Assembly: GCF_002008345.1 (NCBI RefSeq) | Contig: NZ_MRAE01000021.1 | Location: 1 to 47,983, forward strand | Source of the DNA: Clostridium tepidum | GTDB lineage: Bacteria; Bacillota; Clostridia; Clostridiales; Clostridiaceae | Length of the DNA stretch: 47,983 nt | Direction of reading: 5' to 3' | Shown: in pieces, positions 34,844 to 44,702 of the stretch | Numbering within the stretch: the stretch's first letter is position 1 | Layout: each line of letters begins with the position of its first letter | Program-made: the position numbers and the translations under genes | The notes under the pieces: model-generated | Told to the model about the DNA's origin: nothing | What the model saw: the letters and a program-made list of their open reading frames with translations, nothing else | Database searches by the model: none

Positions 34844-35416
34844 TTATTTTATCTTTTCTTCCCACCATCCAAAAGCTACTCTGCCTTGAGCAGGTTCATT
34901 GGGTTCCTCTGGATTTGATAGGAAAATAATAAAGGATCCTCCAGGAGGAAAAATAAACTTACCTACTTCTTCATCTGCAATGGTGATTTCGGGAAGAACT
35001 CTTCTAACAAAGGCTTTAACTCCACCTTGAGGTTCACCTGTAACATTATTTGCTTCAAGAAGTTTAACCCTTGGTTGAGGCAATGGACAAAGAGCTGTAT
35101 TGGCTGGAGTAACTAATTGTGATACAGTAGGTTTACCAGGTGGATCTGAATTAAACCATATTTGTGCTCTTATTGGAGATGTTCCTATATTTGTAGCAGT
35201 CCAAACATAAACGTGTAGATTAACTCCAGAACAACAAGGGTTTATTAATCCTGCCCATGCACTTTTACCATTTCAAAATTCTAACTCATCTGCATATCCT
35301 ACAAAATATTTTCCCTGAAGTGAAAGATATAATGCATAAGGCATGCTAGCTACTTGAGTTATAGGATTAGGTAAAATAATGGAATGATTACAATTATTTA
35401 TACAGTCCATTTTCAT
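34844..35416 (-). pseudogene. DUF6143-like gene interrupted by an in-frame TGA
   Basis: Reading on the minus strand from an ATG at 35416 (AGGAG five bases upstream) gives one continuous frame of 190 codons broken only by a TGA at 35275-35273. Both sides look like one protein: before it YALYLSLQGKYFVGYADELEF, split here as YALYLSLQGK and YFVGYADELEF, and after it NGKSAWAGLINPCCSGVNLH, VYVWTATNIGTSPIRAQIWF and the end FIFPPGGSFIIFLSNPE. The pattern fits what I recall as the DUF6143 family of spore formers; function unknown. A single base change from GGA or TGG would create the TGA. The frame is otherwise undamaged, so the loss is recent or is a sequencing error. Confidence 0.8.
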
Positions 35417-35673
35417 CATATCTCCTGTTAAAATATTTTTTCTAAAATAATATTTTATTAATTTGTTATTGTTGTTAGTAATGTAAAAACAATAATAAAT
35501 TAATTTTTTACATAACCTATTGAATTTAGAAGCACTTGTCTACTAAAATTTAATTGTATATAAGCACTTAACATTATTATATGATGAAAAATTTATTAAT
35601 GTTACCATAAGATTAGTTGTTATAATTTTATAAAGTTAGTAACAATGAATGTTTTTAAAAGAATATTTTATTT

Positions 35674-35997
35674 TTATGTGGATTGGAGTTCATTAGAAAC
35701 CTGCTCTATTAAATTTATAAAATCTTCTTCAGATTTAATATTTAAATAGATGTTTAATAAAGCTCTAGTAGACATATTATTATAACCTTTCCATCCATTT
35801 TCTAAAATTTGAGTTAGTTTATCTATAAAACAGTCTTTACTTTTATCTATATCTTTAAGCATTTCATCTGCTTTATCATTTATTAATTCTATTTTTATAT
35901 ATTCTTTAAGTTTTTCAGAATAATTTTTCATATAAATTTGAACTTCTTTTGGATAGGGAGAAAAGTTTTCAGATAAAATATCTTCTATTTTTATCAA
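35674..35997 (-). CDS. Hypothetical small helical protein
   Basis: 107 residues, acidic and lysine-rich, predicted all-helical: SEKLKEYIKIELINDKADEM, then LKDIDKSKDCFIDKLTQIL, a central NGWKGYNNMSTRALLN and a C-terminal LIEQVSNELQST. No membrane segment, signal or known motif is visible and I do not recognise a family. The start is TTG at 35997 with AAGGGTG about eight bases before it; no ATG is available nearby. It stands alone between the broken gene and the chemoreceptor, on the opposite strand to the latter. Confidence 0.6.
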   Translation of the reverse strand: MIKIEDILSENFSPYPKEVQIYMKNYSEKLKEYIKIELINDKADEMLKDIDKSKDCFIDKLTQILENGWKGYNNMSTRALLNIYLNIKSEEDFINLIEQVSNELQST

Positions 35998-36441
35998 TAG
36001 TAAAACACCCTTTCTGTTTTATATATTAATTATATGTATTTATATTAATTTTAAAATATATTGGAAATATTAAATATTTACATTTTTCCCATCATATATA
36101 GCGTATTTTTACCTCAGTTTAATTATATAATTGCATATGTTAGTAATAAATGCAATAATTTTGGCTGATTATACAAGGGAAATATATATAATATAAATAA
36201 AAAAAGATTATTTTTGTATTATTATAAAAATGTAGGCTATTAAATTATTTACTTATAATTAAGAATAAATAGTATTATGAAGTAGGTAATATTTAAATAT
36301 ATTAAAATATAATTAAGGGATATCTCAAAAATAAAAATAAGCTAAATAGTTATCAACAAACTAAAATTAATGTATAAAATGTTAATATAATAGAATTTTT
36401 ATATCTTGAAGTTTAATTTTTTACTAAAAGAGGGGAAATAT
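35998..36441. other. Divergent intergenic gap, no gene seen
   Basis: About 440 bp of AT-rich sequence between the minus-strand hypothetical gene and the chemoreceptor. I see no convincing hairpin terminator, repeat or reading frame; it must carry the promoters of both neighbours. Confidence 0.45.
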
Positions 36442-38145
36442 ATGAACAACCAAAAGATAAAATATAAAATGTTGATGATAACTATTATTTTTATAGTGTT
36501 TGTTTCTATTTGTGGATTCATAGGAGCTTATTTTAATAAAAAATCTAATGTAAATATTAAAGAATTATATGAAAATAATTTAGTTACTTCAGATTTATTA
36601 AATGATAGTAGAACTCAATCAAGGATTATAGAGCTCGACACGACTAAAATAATATTAGAAAGTAAAGATAGCAAAAATATGGAAAAATTAAAGAAACAAA
36701 TATATGAAGCAGAAAGTATATTCAATAAAAATATTAAAATATATAAATCTATGAAATTAGAACCAAAAGAGAAGGAATTGATAAGTTCTATTGAAGAAAA
36801 GTTGTCAAACCTTAGAGAAGATAGAAAAGATATAATAAAATTATGTCAAGAAGAAAAACCTGAAGAGGCCTTAAAAAAATTAAATTATATAACACCTATT
36901 ATTAATGATTATCAGAAAGATATTTTAAAGCTAGTTCAATATAATAAAAAACAGGCTAACAATTTTATGAAAGAAAGTGATATGTTTTTTAAAAAATCTA
37001 GAATAATTATAATAAGCATAATTTTTTTTAGTATAGTTGTAGGTATAACTTTAGTTACTTTAATATCAATAAATTTACAAAAATCTGTGGAAGAATTAAT
37101 AAGATATATTGATAAATTATCTAAAGGAGATTTTAGAGAGCCTATTTTAGATAATCTACTAGATAGAGGAGATGAAATAGGACAAATATCCAATTCTTTG
37201 AATGAAGTATATGAAAATATACTAGATATAGAAAAAAACACATTTAATGAGATGAATAATTCTATAAAATATATAGAAAGCATTATTAGTAGCATTAAGG
37301 AGTTAAATTTTAAAATTCAAAACACTTTTGCAGCTACAGAACAATTATCAGCATCTATGGAAGAAACTGGGGCATCTACAGAAGAAATGAATGCTACCTC
37401 AGGAGAAATAGGTATGGAAATTGAGAAAATATCAAGTAATGCTTTAGTTATAGATAAAAATTCAGAAAAAATATTGGAAAAGTCTGAGAAGCTAAAAGAA
37501 GGTTTTTTAGAATCAAAAAAACAGGTTAAATATATGAAAGAAAATATAGATGAAAATATGAAAAAAGCTATAGACAAGTCTAAAGTTATAGAGAAAATAA
37601 ATGTTTTATCAGAAACGATATTACAAACTAACCTTTTAGCATTAAATGCTGCTATTGAAGCAGCTAGAGCAGGAGAGGTAGGAAATGGATTTGCGGTAGT
37701 AGCAGAAGAAATAAAAAAATTAGCAGAGGAGTCTAACAAAGCTACTATAGAAATACAGAATGTAACTAAGATTGTTGTACAAGCAGTGAAAAATTTAAAA
37801 GATAATTCCGAAAACTTAATGGAATTTGTAGATGAATATATAAGAAAAGCTTATAATGAAATGGAAAATATGAGCGAAGAATATAAAAGGGATGCTTATT
37901 ATTATAGAAATTTTTGCAATAAATTAAGAGATACCACAAAGCAACTACTTGAATCTACCCAAAACTTTGAAAAAGTAATAAATAATGTAACTAAAGCTAC
38001 TAATGAAGGAGTTGAAGGTATTACTAATATAGCAGAAAATTCAGAAGAAATAGCTAATTTTACAGAAATAATTCTTAAAAATACAAATGATTTAAATAGG
38101 AGTTTAGATAGATTAAAAGTTTGTGCTGAAAAATTTAAAATATAG
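36442..38145 (+). CDS. Methyl-accepting chemotaxis protein
   Basis: A 567-residue receptor: membrane helix 1 (about 10-32), an extracellular four-helix-bundle-type domain of about 150 residues, membrane helix 2 (about 187-212), a HAMP linker, and the cytoplasmic signalling coiled coil. The hairpin tip is intact as [19 protein letters not shown] followed by [13 protein letters not shown]. It controls the CheA kinase in response to an unknown ligand. There is no cysteine-rich or PAS sensor and no C-terminal CheR-docking pentapeptide. I start it at ATG 36442 with GAGGGG upstream; a longer TTG start is less likely. A terminator follows. Confidence 0.93.
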   Translation: MNNQKIKYKMLMITIIFIVFVSICGFIGAYFNKKSNVNIKELYENNLVTSDLLNDSRTQSRIIELDTTKIILESKDSKNMEKLKKQIYEAESIFNKNIKIYKSMKLEPKEKELISSIEEKLSNLREDRKDIIKLCQEEKPEEALKKLNYITPIINDYQKDILKLVQYNKKQANNFMKESDMFFKKSRIIIISIIFFSIVVGITLVTLISINLQKSVEELIRYIDKLSKGDFREPILDNLLDRGDEIGQISNSLNEVYENILDIEKNTFNEMNNSIKYIESIISSIKELNFKIQNTFAATEQLSASMEETGASTEEMNATSGEIGMEIEKISSNALVIDKNSEKILEKSEKLKEGFLESKKQVKYMKENIDENMKKAIDKSKVIEKINVLSETILQTNLLALNAAIEAARAGEVGNGFAVVAEEIKKLAEESNKATIEIQNVTKIVVQAVKNLKDNSENLMEFVDEYIRKAYNEMENMSEEYKRDAYYYRNFCNKLRDTTKQLLESTQNFEKVINNVTKATNEGVEGITNIAENSEEIANFTEIILKNTNDLNRSLDRLKVCAEKFKI

Positions 38146-38155
38146 TAAAACTAAG

Positions 38156-38195
38156 ATATAGATGACTTTTTTGAGAAAAGTCATCTATATTTTTG
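38156..38195 (+). terminator. Terminator after the chemoreceptor
   Basis: Stem ATATAGATGACTTTT / AAAAGTCATCTATAT (to 38190) with a 5-nt loop, followed by TTTTT. Confidence 0.88.
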
Positions 38196-38254
38196 GTATA
38201 AATAATAGGTTATTTTATATTATTTATAGTAATATTAACTTTATATAATTTTGC

Positions 38255-38375
38255 TTTCTCAATATGAGAAAATGTGCATAAATTATCAAAATGATACAAT
38301 ATTTTTTCTCAAAATGACACGATTGGTTAAAATTTAACAGAATTTGATACTTTGACCATTGGCATAGATTTTGCT
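38255..38375 (+). promoter_or_regulatory. Sigma-54 promoter with three upstream palindromic activator sites
   Basis: TTGGCATAGATTTTGCT at 38359-38375 has GG and GC ten bases apart, the -24/-12 signature of sigma-54 (SigL). Upstream are three sites sharing TCA-N3-TGA: TTTCTCA-ata-TGAGAAA (38255-38271), TATCA-aaa-TGATA (38284-38296) and TCTCA-aaa-TGACA (38307-38319). They would suit an enhancer-binding protein. The expected transcript start is near 38386. Confidence 0.8.
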
Positions 38376-38428
38376 CATTAATATATGTGTGCATGAAATA
38401 TATTAATTTTAGGAGGAAGGAAGGCAAC

Positions 38429-40015
38429 ATGAAAAAAGAGAAAGCATTCAAAAAAGCTACTATATTGTTAATTGCCTTATTTACATTGCCAATAATATTC
38501 TCTGGCTGTTTTAATAAAAATAAACAATCAGAAAAATATTCTGAAAAAGGTAAGACGGTAGTTTATGGTGCAGAATTTGAAGATGAAAAATTAAATCCTA
38601 TATTAGGACTAGCTTATGCTAATGATTTGATTTTTAGAGGACTTATGAGATTCGATAAAGATAATAAACCACAATGTGATATTGCAGAATCTTATAAGAA
38701 ATCTACAGATGGACTAATTTATGATTTCAAAATTAAAAAGGGTGTAAAATTTCATGATGGAAAAGAACTTAAGGCGGAGGATGTTGTATTTACAATAAAA
38801 TCAATACAAGATCCTAAAGTTAACACAGAAATGAAACCAGAATTTGAAGAAGTAAAGGATATAAAAGCTGAAGGAGACTATAATGTTAAAGTTATATTAG
38901 ATAAGCCTTTTCCAGCACTTTTGGATAAGTTAACAATTGGAATAGTTCCAAAGCATGCTTTAGAAGGAAAAGATTTAAATAATGCGGAATTTAATCAAAA
39001 CCCGATAGGAGCAGGTCCATTTAAATTTATAAAATGGGAAAAAGGTAATAATATAACATTATCAAAATTTGAAGATTATTATGATAAAGAGAAAACAGGA
39101 AATGTAGAAAAATTTATATTTAAATTTATACCAGACTATAATGTACGTGCTATGCAACTTGAAACAGGAGAAATTGATTTAGCTTATGTAGAACCTAGTC
39201 AAGTAAATAAGCTAGAAAAATTGGAAAAAATAAAAATATATAATGAAAATACAGCAGACTATAGATGCTTTATGTTTAATATGAGAAAAGAATTATGGAA
39301 AGATGTTAATGTTCGTAAAGCTTTTAATTATGCTGTAGATAGAAAAGGTATGGTGGATGGAATATTAAAAGGCTTTGGAGTAGAGGCGTATTCACCACTT
39401 CAAAAAAATAAATTTAATAATGTTAATGTAGAAAAATATTCTTATAATTTAGAAAAAGCTAATGAATTGTTAGATAAAGCAGGCTGGAAAAAAGGACAAG
39501 ACGGTATACGAGAAAAGGATGGAAAGAAATTTGAATTTACTTTAACTGCACCAAGTACTGATGAAGTTAGGGTAAAAATAGCTAACTATTTAGCTTCTCA
39601 ATTTAAAAAAATAGGGGTTACTGTTAAAGTTGCAGCTTTAGATTGGAATGCCATAAAAATAGATGAATGTGAGGCTTTTGTATTAGGATGGGGAAGTCCA
39701 TATGATGCAGATGATCATACATATAAATTATTTCATTCCAGTCAAATAAAAAATGGTAACAATTTTGGAGCTTATTCAAATCCTAAAGTAGATAAATTAT
39801 TAGAAGAAGGAAGAACTACAGAAGATGGAGGAAAGAGAAAAGAAATATATGAGAAATTTCAAGAGGAGTTAGCTAATGACCCACCATATAATTTTGAAAT
39901 TTATGTAAATGCTATATATGCTGTAAACAAAAAGATTACAGGAATAAAAGAAAAAATATTAGGGCATCACGGAGCTGGATTCATATGGAATGCAGAGGAG
40001 TGGAAGATTCAATGA
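38429..40015 (+). CDS. Peptide/nickel ABC importer, substrate-binding lipoprotein
   Basis: A 528-residue SBP_bac_5 (DppA/NikA) lipoprotein. Lipobox IFSGC follows a hydrophobic signal; then the family segments [40 protein letters not shown], and [19 protein letters not shown]. It binds peptides or a nickel chelate outside the membrane. The start at 38429 has AGGAGGAAGG upstream; an earlier in-frame ATG at 38387 would put that ribosome site inside the gene and lies at the predicted transcript start. First gene of a five-gene operon with a sigma-54 promoter. Nickel would suit the nearby CODH, but the sequence alone does not decide. Confidence 0.92.
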   Translation: MKKEKAFKKATILLIALFTLPIIFSGCFNKNKQSEKYSEKGKTVVYGAEFEDEKLNPILGLAYANDLIFRGLMRFDKDNKPQCDIAESYKKSTDGLIYDFKIKKGVKFHDGKELKAEDVVFTIKSIQDPKVNTEMKPEFEEVKDIKAEGDYNVKVILDKPFPALLDKLTIGIVPKHALEGKDLNNAEFNQNPIGAGPFKFIKWEKGNNITLSKFEDYYDKEKTGNVEKFIFKFIPDYNVRAMQLETGEIDLAYVEPSQVNKLEKLEKIKIYNENTADYRCFMFNMRKELWKDVNVRKAFNYAVDRKGMVDGILKGFGVEAYSPLQKNKFNNVNVEKYSYNLEKANELLDKAGWKKGQDGIREKDGKKFEFTLTAPSTDEVRVKIANYLASQFKKIGVTVKVAALDWNAIKIDECEAFVLGWGSPYDADDHTYKLFHSSQIKNGNNFGAYSNPKVDKLLEEGRTTEDGGKRKEIYEKFQEELANDPPYNFEIYVNAIYAVNKKITGIKEKILGHHGAGFIWNAEEWKIQ

Positions 40016-40968
40016 CCTTAACATATATACTAAAAAGATTAGGACAAGGTCTGTTGATTATATTTTTTTTAAGTATAATATCATTTTTTATCATAAATGC
40101 TGCGCCGGGAGATCCGGCGGTAGCTATTTATGGTGGTAAAGCTGATAGATTAACTAATTTAGAAAGAGATAGAATAGTAAAAAATTATGGGTTAGATAAA
40201 CCTGTAATAAAAAGATACATAAAATGGTTTGCTCAAATGATAAAAGGAGATATGGGAATATCATATATAGAAGGAAGACCAGTATCACAAATATTGAAGG
40301 AAAAAATCCCAAATACTGCAGTGCTTTTTATAAATTCTATACTTCTTATAAGTTTGATCTCAATGATTTTGGGATTAAAGGCAGGGTTTAATGAAGGAGC
40401 TGTGTGGGATAAACTACTTAGTGCTTTAAGTATAATATTTTATTCTATACCACCTTTTTGGTTAGCTCTTATTTTCATATTAGTATTTTCTGTTTATACA
40501 GGTTGGTTGCCTTCCTCAGGAAACATGAGTATAGATGGAGAAGTAAGTATTTTGGATATGCTCAAACATGCTATACTACCTATAACAGTTATAGTAATTA
40601 CTCATGTAGGTGCTTATTCAAGGTTTATACAAGAAAAAGTAAAAGAAGAGAAAAAAAGTTATTATGTCATGGTGGCTAGGGCAAATGGAGTATTAGAAAA
40701 TAAAATAAGGAAAGGAATAACTAAAAATGCATTAGTACCTTTTATAAATTACTTAGGCATAACAATTCCTACTTTTTTTAGTGGCTCTGTAATGATAGAA
40801 ACAGTTTTTTCATGGCCTGGTCTTGGAATGCTTACAGTTAAAGCTGCTAACTCAAGAGATTATCCATTGCTTATGGGAACTATATTTATAACTGGAGTTT
40901 TGGTTGTTTTATGTATGATAGTTACAGATATTATAGAAATAATAATTAATCCATATCTTAGAAAGTAG
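40012..40968 (+). CDS. Peptide/nickel ABC importer, permease 1 (DppB/NikB)
   Basis: A 318-residue permease with six helices. Typical features are the start [20 protein letters not shown], the exposed NAAPGDPA segment, and the ATPase-contact loop around [17 protein letters not shown]. It pairs with the next gene product to form the membrane channel. Its ATG overlaps the stop of the binding-protein gene (ATGA), so translation is coupled; a longer in-frame reading inside the previous gene has no ribosome site. Confidence 0.92.
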   Translation: MTLTYILKRLGQGLLIIFFLSIISFFIINAAPGDPAVAIYGGKADRLTNLERDRIVKNYGLDKPVIKRYIKWFAQMIKGDMGISYIEGRPVSQILKEKIPNTAVLFINSILLISLISMILGLKAGFNEGAVWDKLLSALSIIFYSIPPFWLALIFILVFSVYTGWLPSSGNMSIDGEVSILDMLKHAILPITVIVITHVGAYSRFIQEKVKEEKKSYYVMVARANGVLENKIRKGITKNALVPFINYLGITIPTFFSGSVMIETVFSWPGLGMLTVKAANSRDYPLLMGTIFITGVLVVLCMIVTDIIEIIINPYLRK

Positions 40969-40976
40969 GTGCAAAT

Positions 40977-41777
40977 ATGAATAAAAAATCTTATAAAATA
41001 TGGACTATAGTTTTTTTTATTATACTATTAAGTTCTATTTTTGCACCACTAATAAATAAGTTTAACCCTTATGAAGTAGATCTTACAAAGGTACTTATTA
41101 GACCTAACAAAATACATATAATGGGTACAGATAGTATGGGGAGAGATGTATTTTCAAGAATATTGTATGGAGGAAGAGTTTCTCTAAGTGTAGCACTGCT
41201 ATCTGTATTAATATCCACTATTATAGGAACTTTATATGGAGTTATAAGTGGATATTTTGGTGGAAAAATAGATAGCGTTATGATGAGAATATTGGATACA
41301 TTTCTAGCGATTCCTACATTAGTAATAATGCTTGCTCTTCAATCTATTATAAGAGGTGGTATAGTAAGCATGATTATAATAATGGGAGTTACAGGGTGGC
41401 TTCAAACTGCAAGAATAGTAAGATCTCAAGTAATGAGTATAAAAAATAAAAATTATGTTAAGGCAGCAAAAGTGCTTGGAACTCCAACTTACAAAATTAT
41501 GATAAATCACCTTTTAAGAAATAGTTTACCAGCTATATTAGTTATATCTGTTTTAAACTGTGCTCAGGCAGTTTTTACGGAAGTTTCTATGAGTTTTTTA
41601 GGCATAGGAGTGCCTCAAGGAGTACCTTCTTGGGGAAGTATGCTAAGTTGTGCTCAAAATGATATATTATCAGGTGCATGGTGGATAGCTTTTTATCCAG
41701 GTATATTTACAGTAATATCCATGCTTAGTATAAATTTTATAGGAGAAGGTATTAAGAGAAAATTAGCGGTTTATTAA
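40977..41777 (+). CDS. Peptide/nickel ABC importer, permease 2 (DppC/NikC)
   Basis: A 266-residue permease. The family block MGTDSMGRDVFSRILYGGR is followed by SLSVALLSVLISTIIGT, and the EAA loop appears as AAKVLGTPTYKIMINHLLRN. It forms the second half of the channel. It starts eight bases after permease 1 with a TAGGTG site. The 98-bp gap to the ATPase genes is the only larger break in the operon and shows no terminator. Confidence 0.92.
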   Translation: MNKKSYKIWTIVFFIILLSSIFAPLINKFNPYEVDLTKVLIRPNKIHIMGTDSMGRDVFSRILYGGRVSLSVALLSVLISTIIGTLYGVISGYFGGKIDSVMMRILDTFLAIPTLVIMLALQSIIRGGIVSMIIIMGVTGWLQTARIVRSQVMSIKNKNYVKAAKVLGTPTYKIMINHLLRNSLPAILVISVLNCAQAVFTEVSMSFLGIGVPQGVPSWGSMLSCAQNDILSGAWWIAFYPGIFTVISMLSINFIGEGIKRKLAVY

Positions 41778-41875
41778 GAAAAAATTTAATAAAGTTAACT
41801 GTGTGATTATTAAGTAGTTGTATAAACTAATAACTTTTTACAAATAATTGGTTTGACCTTTTAGGAGGGAAAAGT

Positions 41876-42670
41876 TTGAATATTTTAGAAGTCAAAGGCA
41901 TTAAAATAGAAGAAGAGAAAAATAAAAAAAATTTAATTAATGATATGAATTTTGAAATAGAAAAGGGAAAGATTACTTGTATAGTAGGAGAAAGTGGAAG
42001 TGGAAAAACTATGACAGCTATGTCTATAATAAGAATGCTTCCAGAAGGAGTTAAATGCACAAAGGGTGAAATAATTTTTAATGGAGAAAATATTTTTAAT
42101 TTTTCTAAAGAGAAATTAAGAGAGTTTAGAGGAAAAAGAATTTTTTCTATATTTCAAAATTCTATAAACTGTTTTAATCCCTCTATAATTATGGAAATGC
42201 AAATATATGATATGATACGTAGTCATTATAATATGGATAAGAAAAATTTTCAAAGAAAAATCATAAATATAATGAAAAATATTAATTTGAAGAACCCTGA
42301 AGTTATATTAAAGCAGTATCCGTTCCAGCTAAGTGGAGGTATGCTTCAGAGGATGATGATTGCATCCGCTGTACTTATGGAACCGGATATAATAATAGCA
42401 GATGAACCAACTACTGCTTTAGATTTGACATCTCAAAAAGACATATTAAATCAATTCAAAATGATAAAAAAAGAATTAAATACTACAATATTGATGATAA
42501 CTCATGATTTTGGAGTAGTAGCAGAAATTTCAGATAACGTGATAATTATGCAAAATGGAAATATTATAGAAAAGGGAACTGTGTATAATATATTTGATAA
42601 TCCTAAAGAAAATTATACTAAAATTTTAATTAATGCTACATTTAAAAGAGAGGTAACGGATGTATGTTAG
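41876..42670 (+). CDS. Peptide/nickel ABC importer, ATPase 1 (DppD/NikD)
   Basis: A 264-residue ATPase: Walker A GESGSGKTM, signature LSGGMLQRMMIA, Walker B IIADEPTTALD, switch histidine ITHDFGVVAEI. It lacks the longer C-terminal extension with the Fe-S-type cysteines seen in some DppD proteins. I accept a TTG start because AGGAGGG lies seven bases upstream. It overlaps the next gene by seven bases. Confidence 0.91.
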   Translation: MNILEVKGIKIEEEKNKKNLINDMNFEIEKGKITCIVGESGSGKTMTAMSIIRMLPEGVKCTKGEIIFNGENIFNFSKEKLREFRGKRIFSIFQNSINCFNPSIIMEMQIYDMIRSHYNMDKKNFQRKIINIMKNINLKNPEVILKQYPFQLSGGMLQRMMIASAVLMEPDIIIADEPTTALDLTSQKDILNQFKMIKKELNTTILMITHDFGVVAEISDNVIIMQNGNIIEKGTVYNIFDNPKENYTKILINATFKREVTDVC

Positions 42671-43476
42671 AAGTTGAAAATGTAGTAAAAAGTTATAATT
42701 CTAAATTAAATCTATTTAAGAAAAACAAATTGAATTTTAAAGCTATAGACAATGTATCCTTTAAATTGGAAGAAGGAGAGACTGTAGGTCTTGTTGGAGA
42801 GTCAGGTTGTGGTAAAAGTACATTGGGAAAGCTTATTTTAGGACTAGAAAATGTTACAGAGGGTTCAATAAAATATAAAGGTAATAATATAGATCTTTTT
42901 AAAGGAAAGAAATTAAAGAATTTTAGAAAAGAGTGTCAGATAATATTTCAGGATACATATTGTTCTTTAAATCCTAATATTAAGATAATAGATTCTCTGA
43001 TGGAGCCTTTAGATAATTTTTTTGCTGAATTATCTAAAAATGAAAAAATAACTAAGATAGAAAATATAGTAGTATTTGCTAAATTGGATAAGGATATATT
43101 AAAAAAGTATCCTTCATCTATAAGTGGAGGAGAGAGACAAAGGGTAAATATATGTAGAGCTTTACTTTTAGAACCTAAGCTTTTAATTTGTGATGAAATA
43201 ATATCCAGTTTAGATGTATGTACTCAAGTAGCTATAATAAATATGATAAAAGAGCTAAAAGAAAAAAGTAATACAACTATACTATTTATCTCACATGATA
43301 TAAGTGTCGTAGATCATCTTTGTGATAGGATTATTGTAATGAAATCTGGGAAAATAGTAGAAACTATAGAAAATAAAAAATTAGGTTTATATTCATGTAA
43401 AGAAGATTATACAAAAAAGCTTTTATCATCTGTGCCTATAAATCATCCTTCCCAAAGAGTAAATACTATTTATTAA
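42664..43476 (+). CDS. Peptide/nickel ABC importer, ATPase 2 (DppF/NikE)
   Basis: A 270-residue ATPase: Walker A GESGCGKST, signature SISGGERQRVNICRA, Walker B LLICDEIISSLD, switch histidine FISHDISVVDHL. The Walker B region reads DEIISSLD rather than the usual DEPVSALD, but the catalytic Glu is present. The short C-terminal tail is PINHPSQRVNTIY, like the oligopeptide-dipeptide C-terminal motif. Overlaps the preceding ATPase gene by seven bases. Last gene of the operon. Confidence 0.9.
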   Translation: MLEVENVVKSYNSKLNLFKKNKLNFKAIDNVSFKLEEGETVGLVGESGCGKSTLGKLILGLENVTEGSIKYKGNNIDLFKGKKLKNFRKECQIIFQDTYCSLNPNIKIIDSLMEPLDNFFAELSKNEKITKIENIVVFAKLDKDILKKYPSSISGGERQRVNICRALLLEPKLLICDEIISSLDVCTQVAIINMIKELKEKSNTTILFISHDISVVDHLCDRIIVMKSGKIVETIENKKLGLYSCKEDYTKKLLSSVPINHPSQRVNTIY

Positions 43477-43902
43477 TAAATTAATTTGTTAATAATATGG
43501 CTACTTAATATGAAAATTAGAGTATGGAATCTAAATTTTATTAGAACCTCCTTTGAATAAGAATAAGAATGCTTTGTTTGAAATAGGATTAAAGCATAGG
43601 TTAAAAACCCCATAGTATGTTAAATAATATTGTTAAATAAAAAGTAAATATCTGGTATTAAGTAGTCATATTTTAAAGAGTTGAATATAAATTTTAATAA
43701 TTTATATTCAACTCTTATTTAATATAAATGTTTACTATAAATTTAAATTTTATATATAATATACTAACAAAAACAGTATACAATATAAAAGAGATTTATA
43801 TATTATGAATATTAATTATAATAATTAAAAATATTAAAATTAATATATGACTAATTTATTGTAATAGATTATTTGGTTTATAAGTATTTGGGAGGAGTAT
43901 GT
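43477..43902. other. Gap after the importer operon, contains one terminator
   Basis: About 430 bp. Apart from the hairpin at 43676-43722, only AT-rich sequence is seen; no gene is supported. The last 100 bp should contain the promoter of the next gene. Confidence 0.45.
43676..43722. terminator. Terminator downstream of the importer operon
   Basis: A perfect 17-bp stem (AAGAGTTGAATATAAAT, arms 43676-43692 and 43700-43716) with a 7-nt loop and ATTTAAT after it. It lies about 200 bp after the last stop codon of the operon. Confidence 0.85.
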
Positions 43903-44424
43903 ATGATTAAAGGTATAAGAATGCTAATAATTTTTTTATTAGTAAGTATAATAATAGCATTTTTCTGTACCTCTTTAATTATGGATGATAGAAAAGAATC
44001 AGAAAAGGCTTTTAAAGAATATATAAATTTACTATACACTGTTAATCCTAAAAGTAAGAGTAATAAAAATATGACATTAGAACAGGTATATACAGAAAAT
44101 GTTTTTGAAGATATAATGACAGAAAATGCTTATAATACTTTGTGGAGAGATCAAATTCCATTAGTATTATCACTTATAGCTAATAGAAATAGTTATTATG
44201 TGAAAGTCAATAATATAGATATAGAAAAATATGATAAAAATAAGGATGGTACAACAACTTATACTTATAATGTGGACTTAAATATATTTTCTTCTTTAAA
44301 TAAAAAATATATTAGAAAAAGTTTAAAAGGAAAAGCTACTTTAAAGAAAATTAAATTTAAATGGAAAATTATAAAAGATAAACAGTTTAACTTAGAAGAG
44401 ATTCTTTTAGAACAAGAGTTTTGA
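43903..44424 (+). CDS. Hypothetical membrane-anchored exported protein
   Basis: 173 residues: one N-terminal helix (IRMLIIFLLVSIIIAFFCTS, no lipobox) and an outside domain of about 145 residues. The domain starts with a helix (ESEKAFKEYINLLYTVNP) and ends in strands (TTYTYNVDLNIFSSL, then KGKATLKKIKFKWKIIKD), a pattern that would suit an NTF2-like or DUF4878-type fold; this is only a guess from shape. I do not recognise the family. The ATG at 43903 has GGAGGA six bases upstream, whereas an in-frame TTG 30 bases earlier has none. Monocistronic with its own terminator. Confidence 0.7.
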   Translation: MIKGIRMLIIFLLVSIIIAFFCTSLIMDDRKESEKAFKEYINLLYTVNPKSKSNKNMTLEQVYTENVFEDIMTENAYNTLWRDQIPLVLSLIANRNSYYVKVNNIDIEKYDKNKDGTTTYTYNVDLNIFSSLNKKYIRKSLKGKATLKKIKFKWKIIKDKQFNLEEILLEQEF

Positions 44425-44520
44425 TAATGATTAATATAGATGATATACTATGCAAGAATATTTAAACATATTTTAATTAAAGTATAATATGTAACTTAAA
44501 ATAAAAATTTATGAAATTAA

Positions 44521-44560
44521 AAAAAGTAACACTTATAAATTACAAGTGTTACTTTTTTAT
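44521..44560. terminator. Bidirectional terminator before znuB
   Basis: Stem AAAAAGTAACACTT / AAGTGTTACTTTTT (44521-44534 and 44544-44557) with a 9-nt loop. It can end the plus-strand hypothetical gene and the minus-strand znuCB transcript. A second hairpin CTTGTATC / GATACAAG at 44589-44615, with GGGGGAGG in its loop, lies between it and the znuB stop. Confidence 0.87.
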
Positions 44561-44702
44561 AAAGGGGGATCTTAAAAGGTTTAATTAACTTGTATCTTTT
44601 GGGGGAGGATACAAGAGTGGTATAAATAATATTACTTAATAATTATTATTTATAAGTATTTTATACTATTTACTGCTAGAAGTCAACCATTAAGAAATAA
44701 TT

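Noticed and set aside
35273-35275. In-frame TGA read as selenocysteine
   Set aside because: I see no SECIS-like hairpin that I can support directly behind the TGA and the family is not known for selenocysteine; a point mutation is simpler.
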